Of a stretch of DNA of 64,000 nucleotides, positions 1 to 12,229 are shown in pieces; position 1 is the stretch's first letter, and each line of letters starts with the position of its first letter. The DNA is from Plectranthus barbatus. Lineage: Eukaryota; Streptophyta; Magnoliopsida; Lamiales; Lamiaceae. Under the pieces are notes generated by a model. That model made no database searches. It had not been told where the DNA came from and saw only the letters and a program-made list of their open reading frames with translations. The stretch is taken from positions 20,640-84,639 of the forward strand of contig JAPKLW010001552.1 of NCBI GenBank assembly GCA_026898455.1. Direction: 5' to 3'. Both the position numbers and the translations under genes were made by a program.

Positions 1-222
1 AACCACTATAAATCTTGTGTCCGTTTACTGTTTTATTACTGCTCAAATATCGATTTGAAACCTAGCAACGGAGTTGCTAAAGTATATCTGAACACAAACT
101 TAAGTAACGACTTGAGCTAAGTAACATTTGCTAAGATCAATAAGTACAAGAGACGTAAAACTATTCCGCTGCATTTCGTGTTAAGTTATCGTCACGACGA
201 CTCTGATATTTCGGGACCAACA
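1..222 (-). repeat. Fragment of unclassified repeat family X
   Basis: This stretch is the reverse complement of the left part of the repeat at 33920-34118. Shared landmarks are ACCACTATAAATCTTGTGT here against ACACAAGATTTATAGTGG near 34101, and CGACGACTCTGATA near 195 against the same words in reverse near 33930. It stops abruptly near 222, where the reading frame of a copia gag begins in mid-domain, so the junction is a breakpoint between two repeats. The family was not identified. The TATCAGAGTC word resembles an initiator-Met primer-binding site, which hints at an LTR-type element but does not prove it. Confidence 0.55.
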
Positions 223-1430
223 GCGCTAGATGCGGCTTTCTCTAATAAATCCAAAACGCGTGAATTGCGTTTGAAAGATGATCTTCAGTTGATCAAACGT
301 GGCTCCCGTACAGTTACTGAATATGGTCGACAATTCAAGTCTATTTGCGATCAGTTGGCCGCTATCGGATGTCTGGTTGATGATACCGATAAGGCTCACT
401 GGTTCCTTCGAGGACTCGGACCTGAATTTGCCACTTTTTCCGTGGCTCAGATGGCTCTCACGGCTTTGCCTTCTTTCCGAGATTTATTATCTAAAGCTGA
501 GAGTTTTTCCATGTTTCAGGATTCTATGGATTCTTCTCCTTCCACGCAGGTCGCTTTCTATGGTCATACATCGAACGGTGCGAAGGACAAAAATAACAAC
601 TCATCTTCCTCCCGTGGCAATGGCCGTCGCCGCGGTAATGGCAAGAACAATCGCCGCCCTCCGCGCTGTCAGATTTGTCATCAGGAAGGGCATTATGCTG
701 ATGCATGCCCAGACAGATACTCTCGTACTTCTACTGCTAATCTTGCGGAGGCGTTCAACACAAGTTGCACCGTGTCCACTGCATCGCCCTCTGATTGGTA
801 CCTTGACACTGGTGCCTCGGCTCATATGACACCAGATGTTGCAGCCCTCGATAGCTCTAAACCATATTCTGGTTCTGATCGAGTTATAGTTGGTAACGGT
901 GCTCTACTTCCTATCTCTCGTATTGGTTCTTCTCGGATTTCCAATTCTTTAAATTTATTGGATGTTTTGGTGGTTCCCTCTTTAACCAAGAATTTATTAT
1001 CCGTCAGTAAACTTACATCTGACTTTCCGGTTGATGTTATCTTCTCTGATAATCTCTTTGAAATTCAGAATCGCCACACCAAGGAAGTTCTTGCAAACGG
1101 TCGGCGTAATGGAAGTCTCTATGCACTTGATCGTGTAGTTCCTGCTTTTGTTTCTAAATTGCAAAACAATGTTTTAAAAGCCTCATTTGAGCTTTGGCAT
1201 AGTCGCCTTGGACATGTTTCTTTTGATGTTATTTCTTCACTCAATAAACAAGGTCGCATTTCTGTTACTTCCTGTCTACCCAAACCGACTGCTTGCATTC
1301 CTTGTCAAAAAGCTAAATGCTCTCGCTTACCATTTACCTTAAATGATAAGCGTGCTTTGCATGTTTTGGATATTATTCACTGTGATTTATGGGGTCCTTC
1401 ACCTGTTCAATCAAATGCTCTTTTCGCTAC
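223..1430 (+). pseudogene. copia A gag / protease / pre-integrase remnant
   Basis: The reading frame encodes the C-terminal part of a copia gag and continues into pol. A zinc knuckle (CQICHQEGHYADAC, CX2CX4HX4C, near 667-708) is followed by the aspartic protease motif WYLDTGASAHMT near 798-833. The pre-integrase motif LWHSRLGH lies near 1193-1216, and the start of the integrase core (HCDLWGP) near 1380-1400. The start is artificial: the frame is simply open back into the neighbouring repeat, with no gag start visible. The frame is lost near 1430, where the integrase continues in another frame. Confidence 0.8.
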
Positions 1431-2318
1431 TATGTTATTTTCATTGACGACTTCAGCAGATTTACTTGGTTCTTTCCATTAATCAAAAAGTTGGATTTCT
1501 TTTCAACTCTGCAAACATTTACATGCCTTGTTGAAAATCTATTTTCTCGAAAAATTAAAATTTTTCAGAGTGATGGAGGTGGTGAAGTTATTAGCGCTGC
1601 AGTATCTGATTACTTTCGCTCTAAGGGAATTCTACACATTATGTCTTGTCCTTACACTCCGTCACAAAACGGGCGTGCAGAAAGAAAGCATAGGCACATT
1701 ACTGAAACTGGTCTGGCTCTCTTATTTCATTCGAATCTCTCTTTAAATATGTGGGTGGATGCTTTCTCTACTGCAGTTTATATTATCAATCGGCTGCCAA
1801 CTGCAGTCCTTCGCGGCTCGTCACCTTTTGAGCTCTTATTTGGGGTTTCTCCTAACCTCGAGAATTTCCATCCTTTCGGTTGTCGTGTTTTTCCTTGCTT
1901 ACGTGACTATGCTGCTAATAAATTCTCTGCTCACAGTTTGCCTTGCATATTTATTGGATATTCATCTCGGCATAAGGGCTATCGGTGTCTTGAACCAACT
2001 ACTTCGCGCATCTACATTACGCGCCATGCGTGCTTGATGAATCTTGCTTTCCAATGGCACCCTCCTCCTCCGCCAGCCCTCTCGCCACCTTGGATGTCTC
2101 CACCTTCTTCGAACCGCAAGTGGCTATTCCCTCGACTTCGGCCTCTCCTCCGCCGTCCTAACCACCGGGCGCTGTCTCCACATCTTCAGGTTCTTCTCAA
2201 CCTTGTACTATTTGTGTTGATGATCTCGCCTCACCTGCAGCTGCTCCGCCCTCGCCCGAACCTATTACGCCCGCGGCTCCGCCTGATCCGCCGCAAGCCC
2301 CAGCCTGTCACCACATGA
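1420..2318 (+). pseudogene. copia A integrase remnant
   Basis: This frame continues the integrase after the frameshift. FIDDFSRFTW, QSDGGGE and the SQNGRAERKHRH segment cover the conserved D and E of the DDE core, and FGCRVFPCLRDY follows as in copia integrases. The 3' third of the frame is proline-rich linker or out-of-frame sequence with no recognisable domain. The integrase would act in the nucleus to insert element cDNA, but the frameshift upstream separates it from gag-protease. Confidence 0.75.
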
Positions 2319-2460
2319 TAACGCATGCTCGTGCTGGAATATTCAAGCCTCGACACCTTGCATACTACGCCTCCACCACTCTGCATAATGCGCTTCTCTC
2401 TGCCACCGAACCAAAGGGCTTCAAGTCTGCCTCCAAAAATCCACTCTGGCTAGCTGCCAT

Positions 2461-3961
2461 GTCCGAAGAGATGAGTGCTCTTCATCGAAATTAAACATGG
2501 GAGCTTGTTCCGGCACCTCCTGATTGCAACATTGTTGGATGCAAATGGGTTTTCCGAACCAAATTTTGCTCCGACGGATCTATTGATCGCCACAAAGCTC
2601 GCTTGGTTGCTCAAGGATTTTCTCAGATTCCCGGCATTGACTTTTCTCATACCTTCAGTCCAGTTGTCAAAGCTGCAACAGTCCGCATTATTTTATCTCT
2701 CGCCATCGTCAACTCCTGGCCTCTTCATCAGCTTGACGTCAAAAATGCCTTACTAAATGGTAATCTCTCTGTTCCTGTTTATATGGCTCAACCTCCTGGT
2801 TTTGTTGATTCCAGATTTCCGAACCATGTCTGCATGCTCGAGAAAGCTTTATACGGACTTAAACAAGCTCCTCGTGCCTGGTTTCATCGATTGAGTGCGT
2901 TTCTCTTGAAAGTTGGTTTCTCGTGCAGTAAAGCAGACACGTCACTCTTCATTTTCAGTCGTGGCTCTCATGTCCTGTATCTATTGGTTTACGTCGACGA
3001 TATTATCCTCACCGATAACAATGCTTCTTATATTTCGGCTTTTATTTCTCGCATGCGCAAGGAATTCGCTATCACAGATTTGGGAACTCTCAGTTATTTT
3101 CTGGGATTGGAGGTGACCTACACTCCGACTGGCTTAATTCTTTCTCAAGCAAAGTATGCTAAGGATATTTTGGAACGCTCGGATTTACTTGAAGCAAAAC
3201 CAGTCGCCACTCCTCTTCCTGCCGGTATCTCTCTATCTCAGGATGGTCTCGCTTATGAAAATGTCACCCATTATCGGTCGTTAGTTGGTGCTCTACAATA
3301 TCTCACTATTACTCGTCCGGATATTGCATTTGCTGTAAATTTGGTCAGTCAGTTTCTTCAGCACCGTACTCTCGATCATCTTCAAGCTGTAAAACGAATT
3401 CTGCGATATGTCAAAGGAACTCTGTCTCACGGCTTGTTCTTCTCGCGAGAGGCTCCTTGCGATCTCGTTGCCTACTCAGATGCAGACTGGGCTCGCTGTC
3501 CCGACACTCGTCGATCCACTTATGGTTATGCTATTTTCTTGGCAGGTAACTTAGTCTCTTGGAGTGCAAAGAAACAACCGACTGTCTCTAGCTCAAGCTG
3601 TGAATCAGAATACAGGGCGATGGCTAATACTGCTGCTGAAATCATTTGGATCACTTCGCTGCTCAAGGAGCTTCATGTGTCTCTTCCTCGTCCACCACAG
3701 CTATTATGTGACAACAAAAGCTCTATTTTTCTCACACAAAATCCAGTTGCTCATAAATGAGCTAAGAATATTGACATTGACTACCATTTTGTTCGTGAAC
3801 TTGTTCAATCTGGTAAATTAGAGACAGAATTCGTTCCTACTGATCTTCAACTCGCCGATGTCTTCACGAAGGCCATTCCGCGCACGCTGTTCGAGTTCTT
3901 CCGTTCCAAGCTCAGAATCGATGCTATTCCACAGACTTCGATGCTTTCGCTTGAGGGGGGA
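2461..3961 (+). pseudogene. copia A reverse transcriptase and RNase H remnant
   Basis: The copia RT begins near 2461 with a stop codon at about 2494 in the usual LVPxP region, then reads openly from 2603. Visible motifs are LVAQGFSQIPGIDF, LDVKNALLNG, YGLKQAPRAWF and the catalytic YVDDIIL near 2990-3010. RNase H follows with AYSDADWA, SWSAKKQP and ESEYRAMA. A stop at 3758-3760 interrupts the last RNase H segment, which continues to VFTKAIP near 3860-3880. The frame ends shortly before the polypurine tract. Confidence 0.8.
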
Positions 3962-4218
3962 TGATAAAATAATTATATTATTTCATATCTTTAAGATTTA
4001 CTTGTATCTAGGGTTTGTTAGTTACATATCTTAAACTAGGGTTTATCTTTTTCATGCATTCCTTTGTATCTTTCATTCTCTATTTAAACCAATCAATAAA
4101 ATATTTACGATTGCGGAAAACCCTATCACTGGTTCTTCGTTTTTCAGCTAAGAAATGAAATAATAAATTTTTCCTCCATATCCTTTCGTTTGTTTTACAA
4201 TCAACATGGTATCTTCAG
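3951..4218 (+). repeat. PPT - LTR - PBS junction between copia A and B
   Basis: A purine tract (TTGAGGGGGGA, 3951-3961) precedes a TG...CA unit of 245 bp (3962-4206) containing a TATTTAAACC box near 4081. It is followed at once by TGGTATCTTCAGCC (4207 on), which resembles the initiator-Met-tRNA primer-binding site of copia elements. One LTR therefore appears to serve as the 3' LTR of A and the 5' LTR of B. Alternatively A's LTR ends at CCCTATCA near 4131 and the last 75 bp belong to a truncated B LTR. Confidence 0.55.
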
Positions 4219-4255
4219 CCAGGTTATGAATCCTTGATCATGATATTGTGGGTTT

Positions 4256-5526
4256 ATGGGCAAGCAAAACCAAAAGCTGACATGGAAGAGCGTGGTTGCA
4301 GAAGAACAAGGTGATTTTTCTACTTACGACGATCAGCTCTCCGACAATAATCCTTTCTCTTTGCTCGAGAACGACGACCGAGCACATATGGTTGGGAATC
4401 ATTATCGGCAGTCACAAGATAAATTATCCATACATCCGAATGACCACACATCACTACAACTGGTTCCTATTTTTCTTACGGGTAATAACTTTTTCACTTG
4501 GATTCGTTGCATTAAGCGAGCCTTGAGTGGTAGAAATAAACTTAGATTCATTGATGGATCTTTTCCTGAACCCCGGCAAATTCACCCATCTACAATGCCT
4601 GGGTTAAGGCAGATTATATGGTTAATACATGGATTTTAAATTCTGTGTACAAGGAATTGACTTCTGGTTTTCAATACATTGACAGCGCAGCTCGGTTATG
4701 GTCATAGATTGAATCTCGCTTTGATAGATGTAGTGGCCCCAAGTTATTTCAATTGGAGCGTGAGCTAGCTAATTGTGTGCAAGGATCTCAAACTGTCATT
4801 AACTATTTCAATTCTCTTAACTCACTTTGGGATGAGATCAACCTTATCACTGCATAATTTGAGCACATTTATACTTGTGGAGCTATGAGTAAAATAGAGG
4901 ACAAGAAGAAGACAATGACGTTTCTACTGGGACTTAATGACTTTTTTGATCCAGTTAGAAGTCAAATATTTCTTCTGGATCATTTACCAACTATTAGTAA
5001 AGTAAATTCAATGATCTTGCAAGATGAGGATCAGAAAAATGTTGCTTCTCAACAAGTTGTACCAGCTGATATGGCTTTATATACCTCTAATCGACTGCCT
5101 CAAGGTTCTAACAGGGTAAGGAAACTAGGTGTTCCTGTTAAACATAGGTTAAGCAAAGAAGAAAGGAAGAAGCTGAGGTGTAATCACTGTAGAGGAACAG
5201 GACATGAAGCAAATGAGTGCTTCAAATTGCATGGATATCCTGATTGGTACAAAGGTCCTCGGCCAAGACAGGAGTCAGGGCAGGCTTTTAATGCTATTCA
5301 AAAGGAGATTAACCCCTCTGTTGCTGGCTCATCTATTGATCTTACAGTGGATATGGATAGATTTATAGAAGATAAGATCACTAAGTGTTTACAAAAGCTC
5401 AAAGGAGATGATGAGAAGGTTAATATGCTTACTCAAGATCATGCTGAAGATGGTCCTTTTAGTAATTTTGACAACCATTATGTTTTTGGGGTCTCCGAAA
5501 TGACAAGCCAAAACAATGGATCTTAG
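4256..5526 (+). pseudogene. copia B gag remnant
   Basis: The N-terminal part reads from ATG 4256 to 4639 and the C-terminal part from 4885 to 5526, separated by stops. The second part contains the zinc knuckle CNHCRGTGHEANEC followed by FKLHGYPDWY, a signature of copia gags of the Retrotran_gag_3 type. Gag would form the nucleocapsid of the virus-like particle. It is broken and cannot be one protein. Confidence 0.7.
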
Positions 5527-6666
5527 AATCAGGTGCTCGTGTACATATCTGTGGTGATGCTTCTCTTATGCATGACATTGAAGCATTAGATATTCCACAG
5601 AGAATCTATTTGCCTGATGGTAGTGCTACTTGGATCTATTGAGCAGGCAGGGTCACATTGTCTACTACTATTTGCCTCAAGAAGGTGCTTCTTGCTCCTT
5701 CTTTTACACACAATCTCATATTTGTTGCACAGTTGGTTGCAGATTTGCAAGTGAGATGCATTTTTAATGATGTTCACTGCCTTATTCAAAGTAAGAAGTC
5801 TGATCGCATTGTGGGTATAGGTAAGTTGCAGGGTAAGATCTATGTGTTGTCTCATCAACCCCCTGTGCCTATTAATGCCATCACACATTCTAAGAAGTTG
5901 TCGATTTTGGACTGGCATATTTTGCTACGACATGCTTCTCTTACCACCATGAAACATCTTCCTGAAATTCAGCAATTGTGCACACCAAATGTCATTGACA
6001 ACATCACTTCATGTGAGATCTGTCGCCAAGCAATGTAGAGATGCCTTCCCATCTCAAGGACACAAGTCAGACACAACGTTTGAACTCATTCACGTGGACT
6101 TGTGGGATCCTTACAAGGCAACATCCATCACTAATACAACTTATATGCTTACCATTGTAGAAGATCACAATAGATGTACTTAGATTATTTTTTTTTGTTG
6201 AGTTCCAAGCATCAAGTGACTGAATTGGTTCGAGGTTTCCTGAAAATGGTGGAGACACAGTTTGGTGTCAAAGTTAGAAAGGTTCGAACAGACAATGGAA
6301 CAAAATCTATGAACAAAAGGATGCTTGAACTCTTCACTGAATTGGGTACTCTCCATCAAACCACTTGTAGTTACACCCCCAACAGAATGGGGTGGTTGAA
6401 AGGAAGCATAGATCACTTCTACACACTGCTCGTGCACTCATGTATCAAAGTAAGTTGCCTCACAAATTGTGGCCCTATTCTTTACTACATGCTACTTGGA
6501 TTTTGAATAGAATACCTGCAGCTCATCTTGCTTGGAAAAGTCCATATACTGTCTTGCTTAATAAAGAAGTTGTTCATGATGATTTTGTCCCTTTTGGTTG
6601 TCTTTGCTATACTATGCTGCAGACAACAGACCTGGGAAGAATATTCTATATTCATTCTCGTAATAT
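5527..6666 (+). pseudogene. copia B protease / integrase remnant
   Basis: Short frames in all three phases carry the pre-integrase (LDWHILLRHASL near 5907-5942), the integrase start (ELIHVDLWDPYK near 6085-6120), the RTDNGT segment near 6286 and VERKHRSLLHTARAL near 6393. The protease D-S/T-G is degenerate near 5525-5540, where a Ser-Gly-Ala remnant can be read. At least four frameshifts or stops were seen. The copy ends within the integrase. Confidence 0.65.
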
Positions 6667-6734
6667 TTGACTAATCAAGTTCTTAACTTTTTTCTTTAGT
6701 TTCCATGTTGTTCCCTTTGAGCAGCACTAATATC
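6667..6734 (-). pseudogene. Terpene synthase relic 1, exon 2 scrap
   Basis: Read on the minus strand, an intron end (ATTCAG, at 6735-6740) is followed by GATATTAGTGCTGC and then AAAGTTAAGAACTTGAT. These match exon 2 of the TPS copies at 14.7 and 38.3 kb (EISADE... and KVKNLLAQ). The frame is broken by a stop and an indel. The adjoining intron sequence (GAATTACAAGATTAAT and a GCATGCATG word) also matches intron 1 of the 38-kb gene. The copia element 6787-12895 separates this scrap from its exon 1 at 12964-13074. Confidence 0.7.
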
Positions 6735-6786
6735 CTGAATTACAAGATTAATTAATGTTTGTGCATGCATGAAACTAGCTATATAT

Positions 6787-7187
6787 TGTAAGATATATTC
6801 CATGTGTGTGATATATTTATTATGGACTAAAAGATAAATAAATTATTAATTGGATAAGTCTAAATAATACATGGATATCTGGAGCAGATTTGATATTAAT
6901 TGATATTTGATGGGAATATCAATTTTATGTGGGATATATATTAACTCTATAAATAGGGATTATGTCCTCAATTCCTGACATAATAATTTTCTCTCAAATC
7001 CTAACCGCCATCACGAACATGAGAGAAAAGGGATAGAAGTCAAGGAAGAGAAACACTAGTCTTCTGCATTTCCTAAGTCTACGATGGAGAAAGGTGTGCA
7101 ATTAATTATGAGAATCATTGATTTCAAGATCCTGTAAGTTTTCTATTTTATTGATTTAATATAGAAAACCACATTAATAGTTTTACA
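6787..7187 (+). repeat. 5' LTR of copia C
   Basis: Begins TGTAAGATATATTCC and ends TAGTTTTACA. It has a TATA-like CTATAAATAGGG near 6947, which would be the element's promoter. The 3' copy at 12230-12895 matches along its length with scattered substitutions, apart from the inserted MITE. Confidence 0.9.
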
Positions 7188-8144
7188 AGTGGTATCAGAG
7201 CATGTGTTAAGAAATGAATGATTCTTTATTAATGGAATTATGAGCCCTAATTATTAAATTAGGAAATTATTGTTCTGCTGCCATTTTGAAATTTTAAATG
7301 TGAATGAAGATTTTAGTCGATGAACTTGTGCGATTGAATTGATATCGCTATGAATTGTTGGACAGAATGATTAATTAATTTATGTCTATTAATTAAATCA
7401 ATTGTTGTCCATGAAAGTATTTTAATGATTGAGTTTTTGGTTAATCATGTGATCTTGAGTCTCTTGACTCACATGAGATTCGCTTACGTCTCGGAATTTA
7501 CAAATTTGAAATTTAAGAATAATAATTGGAAAGCATGATATTTTCGTATAATTTTATTAAGTCTCTGATTGTTGTTTAATGTTTACTGATTGGAAGATTG
7601 ATTGAGATGCTGATTACTTCAGTCTTATTATTTGATCAATTTTCTGAAAAGGAGTTTCGACAATTATGATTATATTAATGAAAATTATGGTGGAAACCAT
7701 TTAAGTGAAAGATTTTATGCTTGAAGTTTCATTCGTAATTGCATAAGTTCATTAATGTGCATATATATATAATTATATTTATATGCTTTATGTATATATA
7801 ATTATTTTTATGGTATCAAATATTATGAAAGTTTATTAATCGCCCAAAGGTAGATTGCTTGTCTTTAAAATAATAAATATATTTGTGGACAATTGACTTG
7901 TACTGTTGATTTATTTATATATCCAAAGATAGTAAATAAACTCAATTGGTACTCGTTGTATTGTCTAATAATGATTTAAATTATTAGCATCATTATGTGT
8001 GAATTGTTGTGTGTTGGTGTATCACCCAAATGAGATCACCAATATACATGAATTGTTTATTTAAGTGGATTTTCTGTTTAGCATGCATTTTATGTCTCAA
8101 AACTTATGTTTTAATTTTATTATGCAGCAATTGTTCCCAATAAT
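7188..8144 (+). other. Non-coding leader of copia C
   Basis: It contains the Met-type primer-binding site at 7190-7200 and then about 900 bases of AT-rich sequence without a credible reading frame, up to the gag frame. Confidence 0.6.
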
Positions 8145-8969
8145 ATAAGTTCTCATGTCTCGTTTGTTCGAATTTTTAATGGGCTTGACTTCTCTTATTG
8201 GAGTGAGCAAGTTAAGTTCCATCTTGGTGTGAAGGGTCTTGACCTTGCCATAATGGAAGAGAAGCCCACTGCTATTACTGATGCTAGCAACAATGAAGAA
8301 AAGGCCCATTTTAAAAATTGGGAAAGGTCTAACAGATTGAGCTTAATGTTCATGAGAATGACTGTCGCAGACAACATTAAGACAGCTCTCCCCAAAACTG
8401 AAAGTGCTAAAGAATTTATGAAGTTTGTGGGAGAGCACTCTCAAACAACTGATAAGTCTCTTGTTGGGACACTAATGAGTACACTGACCACCATGAAGTT
8501 TGATGGTTCACGTACTATGCATGAACATGTCATTGAAATGACAAACATTGCAACAAGGCTTAAGACCTTGGGAATGGTTGTGGATGATAACTTCATAGTA
8601 CAGTTTATCATTAACTCGTTACCAACTGAATATGGTCCATTTCAAATGAGCTATAATACCATGAAAGATAAATGGAATGTGCATGAACTGCACAGTATGT
8701 TGGTGCAAGAGGAAATGAGACTTAAGAATTTGGGAAGTCATTCAATCTATTATGTGAGCCACCAAGGTAATCAAGGAGCTAGAAAGAAATTCACGAAGAA
8801 ACATGGTAAAGATAAGAAGCCATTAAAGATCAATGAGGCTTCTAGTAAGATCCAGAAGAAAGAATCAAAGACCCATAATTGTCACTTCTCTGGAAAGCCT
8901 GGACATATCCAAAAGGATTGTCCGAAACGTAAGGCTTGGTTCGAAAGGAAAGTTAAGCTTAATGCTTAA
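8145..8969 (+). pseudogene. copia C gag (UBN2-type)
   Basis: The frame is open from about 8145, upstream of any ATG, and reads a UBN2-type copia gag (GLDFSYWSEQVKF, GVKGLDLAI, MHEHVIEMTNIATRLKTLGM). It ends with a zinc knuckle CHFSGKPGHIQKDC near 8880-8921. The second cysteine of the knuckle is replaced by serine, so zinc binding is probably impaired. This is the longest intact frame of the element, but no clear start codon is present at its beginning. Confidence 0.75.
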
Positions 8970-8989
8970 GTATGTTTTGAATCAAATTT

Positions 8990-10180
8990 AACTGAAGTTC
9001 CACATAATACTTGGTGGATTGATTCTGGACTACTCATGTTTCTAATATGATGCATCGATTCCTTACAATTCATATCATAAGCTCGAATGAGAAATCCCAC
9101 TGAAACCAGTAAGGACTTATTATTTAACCATTAACATCGGACATCATTTAGATTTATTGGAAACTCTTTATGTACCTAGTTTATCTAGGAATTTGGTTTC
9201 ACTATCTAAACTTGATGTTACTGGATACTCTTTCAATTTTGGTGAAGGATATTTTAGTTTATTTAAGCATAATCATCTCATTGGTACTGATATTCTATGT
9301 GATGATTTATGTAAACTGAAATTTTATGGATTGTATTCTGAAACTTTTTTGACTCTGCATTATAATGTTAACACTAAACGTGGTTTAATGAATGAAGTTA
9401 TGCTTTATTGTGGCATAAGAGTTTGGGTTACATTTCTAGAGAAAGAATGGAAAGACTTATACAGAATGAAGTCCTTCCTAATCTAGGTTTTACGGACCTA
9501 AATATTTGTGTGGATTGTATTAAAGAAAAACAAACAAAACATACAAAGATGGAGCTACAAGAAGCACTTTGCTTCTTGAAATTGTGCATACCGATATATG
9601 TGGACCTTTTGATGTTCAATCTTTCGGAAAACAAAAGTACTTTATTATCTTTATTGATGATTATTCACATTATGGTTGTCTATCTATTACATGAAAAGTC
9701 ACAAGCAGTAGATGTCTTGGAAATCTACTTAAATGAAGTAGAAAGGCAATTAGACAGAAAGGTTAAAGTCATAAGGTCTAATAGAGGTGGTGAGTACTAT
9801 AGAAGGTATGATGAAACTGGGCAAAACCCAGGTCCATTTGCAATACTCCTCCAGAACGTAGCATTTGTGCACAGTATACAATGCCAGGTACACCACAACA
9901 AAATGGTGTATCAGAAAGGCGTAATAGAACTATAATGGATATGGTTAGGAGTATGTTAAGTAATTCACATTTACCCTTATCTTTGTGGACGTATGATTTG
10001 AAAACTGCCATGTATTTGTTGAACAAGGTTCCTATGAAAGTAGTTCCTAAGACTCCTTTTGAACTGTAAACTGGCAGGAAATCCTGTTTAAGACGCCTGC
10101 ATGTTTGGGGTTGTCAGGCAGAAGTACGAATTAATAATCCACATGACAAGAAATTAGATGCAAGAACAATAAGTGGATAC
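8990..10180 (+). pseudogene. copia C protease / integrase remnant
   Basis: Protease sequence WWIDSG is recognisable near 9012-9030. ETLYVPSLSRNLVSLSKLD (from 9157), the pre-integrase (LWHKSLGYISRERMERL near 9405-9460) and integrase pieces (VIRSNRGGEYY near 9770-9800, MPGTPQQNGVSERRNRTIMD near 9881-9940) follow in changing frames. The first part of the integrase is heavily mutated. Frame changes occur near 9410, 9500, 9640 and 9880. Confidence 0.7.
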
Positions 10181-10289
10181 TTTAATGGTTATCCAGAAAA
10201 GTCAAAAGGGTTATCTTTTATTGTCCTAATCATAGTACGAGAATTGTTGAGACTGGAAATGCAAGGTTCATTGAATTTGGTGAAAATAG

Positions 10290-11330
10290 TGGGAGTAATG
10301 TTTCTCCACGCACTGTGGGTATTAATGAAGTTATACTACAAATCCCGTTGATTTGTACATCTAATAATAAATTGAATGTTGCTCCAACTGTTGTATCAAA
10401 TAACAGTAGAAATGAGCAACCGAATGATGAACCCATGATTGAGACACAAAATAATGAACCTATGGAAGAAGTACCACAAGAAATAGCATTACAGAGGCCT
10501 GAAAGGCAACGAAGACCTGCTATTTCGAATGACTATGTGGTATATTTACATGAGTTAGAAACTGACTTAAGTATTAATGATAATGATCCAGTCTCATTTT
10601 CACAGGCCATTAGTTGTGATAATTCTGATGAATGGTTAAATGCCATGAAAGAAGAGATGAAATCAATGGAACATAATGGTGTTTGGGACCTTGTAGAATT
10701 ACCAGAAGGTTGTAACAGAGTTGGTTGTAAGTGGGTCTATAAGACCAAACGTGACTCTCACAGTAATCTTGAATGATACAAGGTCAGACTTATTGCAAAA
10801 GATTTTACTCAGAAAGATGGAATCGATTATAAAGAGACATTTTCGCTTGTCTCGTGAAAGGATTCCTTAAGAATTATCATGGCGGTAGTAGCTCATTATG
10901 ATATGGAGTTGCATCATGTGGATGTGAAAACTGCCTTTCTTAATGGAGAATTAGAGGTGGATGTTTAAATGGACCTACCAATGGATTTTGCAATTAAGGG
11001 AAATGAATACATGGTATGCAAATAAAATAAATCAATATTCGGTCTCAAGAAAGCTTCCCACCAATGGTATTTGAAGTTTGTACCATTGTTTTTTATGGAT
11101 TTCAGGAAAACACCGTTGACCGGTGTATATATTTCAAAGTTAGTGGGAGTAAGGTCTTATTTTTGATACTGTATGTTGATGATATCTTGCTTGAAATTAA
11201 TGATCTTGGTCTTCTTCATGAAACGAAGAATTTTCTTTCTAGTAACTTTGAAATGAAAGATATAAGTGAGGCAAGCTATGTGATGGGAATAGAAATATTT
11301 CGTAATAGATCACAATGAATGTAAGACTTG
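10290..11330 (+). pseudogene. copia C reverse transcriptase remnant
   Basis: A linker (10315-10560) leads into RT with EWLNAMKEEMKSM, GCKWVYKTKRD and, after stops, YVDDILL near 11170-11193. The last open stretch ends at 11318 after SYVMGIEIFRNRS. RNase H is not recognisable beyond short scraps between 11400 and 11700. The enzyme is dead by multiple stops. Confidence 0.7.
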
Positions 11331-12229
11331 TCTCAAGAGCTTATATCAATAAAGTACTGGAGAGGTAATAAATGAAAGTAATCATGTATGTATCAATTGT
11401 TGGGTATATTATGTGTACTCAGATACAAAAGGAACCAGGAATAGAATACTGGAAAGCTGCAAAGAAGGTTCTGAGATAAATAAAACAATCCATTACTGTT
11501 GCATTTATGATGGAAAGCTGAATTTGTAGCATGTTTTGAGGCTACAATTCAGGCGAATTGGCTACAGAACTTTATTTCAGGGCATGGAATTGTCGACAAT
11601 ATGGCTAAGCTGTTGAAATTGTAATGTGATAACTTCGTAGCAGTTTTCTTCTTTAAAGCGACAAGTACTCTAAAGGTGCTAAACTTATGAAATTAAAGTA
11701 CTTTTCCGTGAATGAAGAAGTTCAGAAACAAAGAGTGTTAATAGAACATATTAGCACAAAATTTATGATAGCAGGTCCTTTTGACGAAAGGATTGCCGCC
11801 CAAAACATTTATTGAACATTTTGAAAGTATGGGCATTACTGATGAGAGTCTGTATAGAATTGTTCATTATGTATTGACACTCTGAGCTCATTTATGATAT
11901 GTTTCTGATTACCTGTTTCTATTTGCATGCATAATTGTAATAGATAAATGTAAACATGTATTGTCTTGAATAAAGACATTATGTTGGACCGAATGTATGA
12001 TTCAAATGAATGATCATGTTAAAGATATGACTATATTGTGGTACATGGAAGGGACAATGTCGATTGTGTGACATACAACCGTCATGACTCAATTTAGTTA
12101 TCTACCTTTAATAATAATATTATGATGGACTCAATTAATGAATGTTTAGACTTATCAATGTGCATTATGAAAGTACAATTTATTTTATCCATAATGATAA
12201 TGTAATATCACATGTGACAAGTGGGAGAA

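Larger units (their letters stand above)
223..4206 (+). mobile_element. Ty1/copia element A, 5'-truncated and decayed
   Basis: A copia-type order of gag, protease, integrase, RT and RNase H can be followed over 3.7 kb. It ends in a polypurine tract (3951-3961) and a TG...CA LTR (3962-4206). The 5' LTR, leader and N-terminal half of gag are missing because the element begins abruptly at the repeat junction near 222. A frameshift near 1420-1440 and stop codons near 2494 and 3760 make it non-functional. The right LTR is followed directly by the primer-binding site of another copia fragment (B) rather than by a recognisable target duplication. Confidence 0.85.
4207..6666 (+). mobile_element. Ty1/copia element B, truncated (gag to integrase)
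   Basis: This is a second copia of a different gag type from element A (the type in which gag carries QLVPIFLTGNNFFTW and SFPEP). Order: primer-binding site, gag pieces 4256-5526, protease and pre-integrase 5520-6038, and integrase pieces 6000-6666. No RT or RNase H is present. Several frameshifts and stops separate the pieces. The right end breaks off near 6666, exactly where sequence matching exon 2 of the local terpene synthases (minus strand) begins, so B replaced the rest of that relic. Confidence 0.75.

Noticed and set aside
178..222. Start of the long gag frame at 178
   Set aside because: The first 15 codons lie in a different repeat; it is an accidental extension of the truncated gag.
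7190..7200. TGGTATCAGAG words as possible tRNA
   Set aside because: These are retrotransposon primer-binding sites complementary to tRNA 3' ends; no tRNA body is present.
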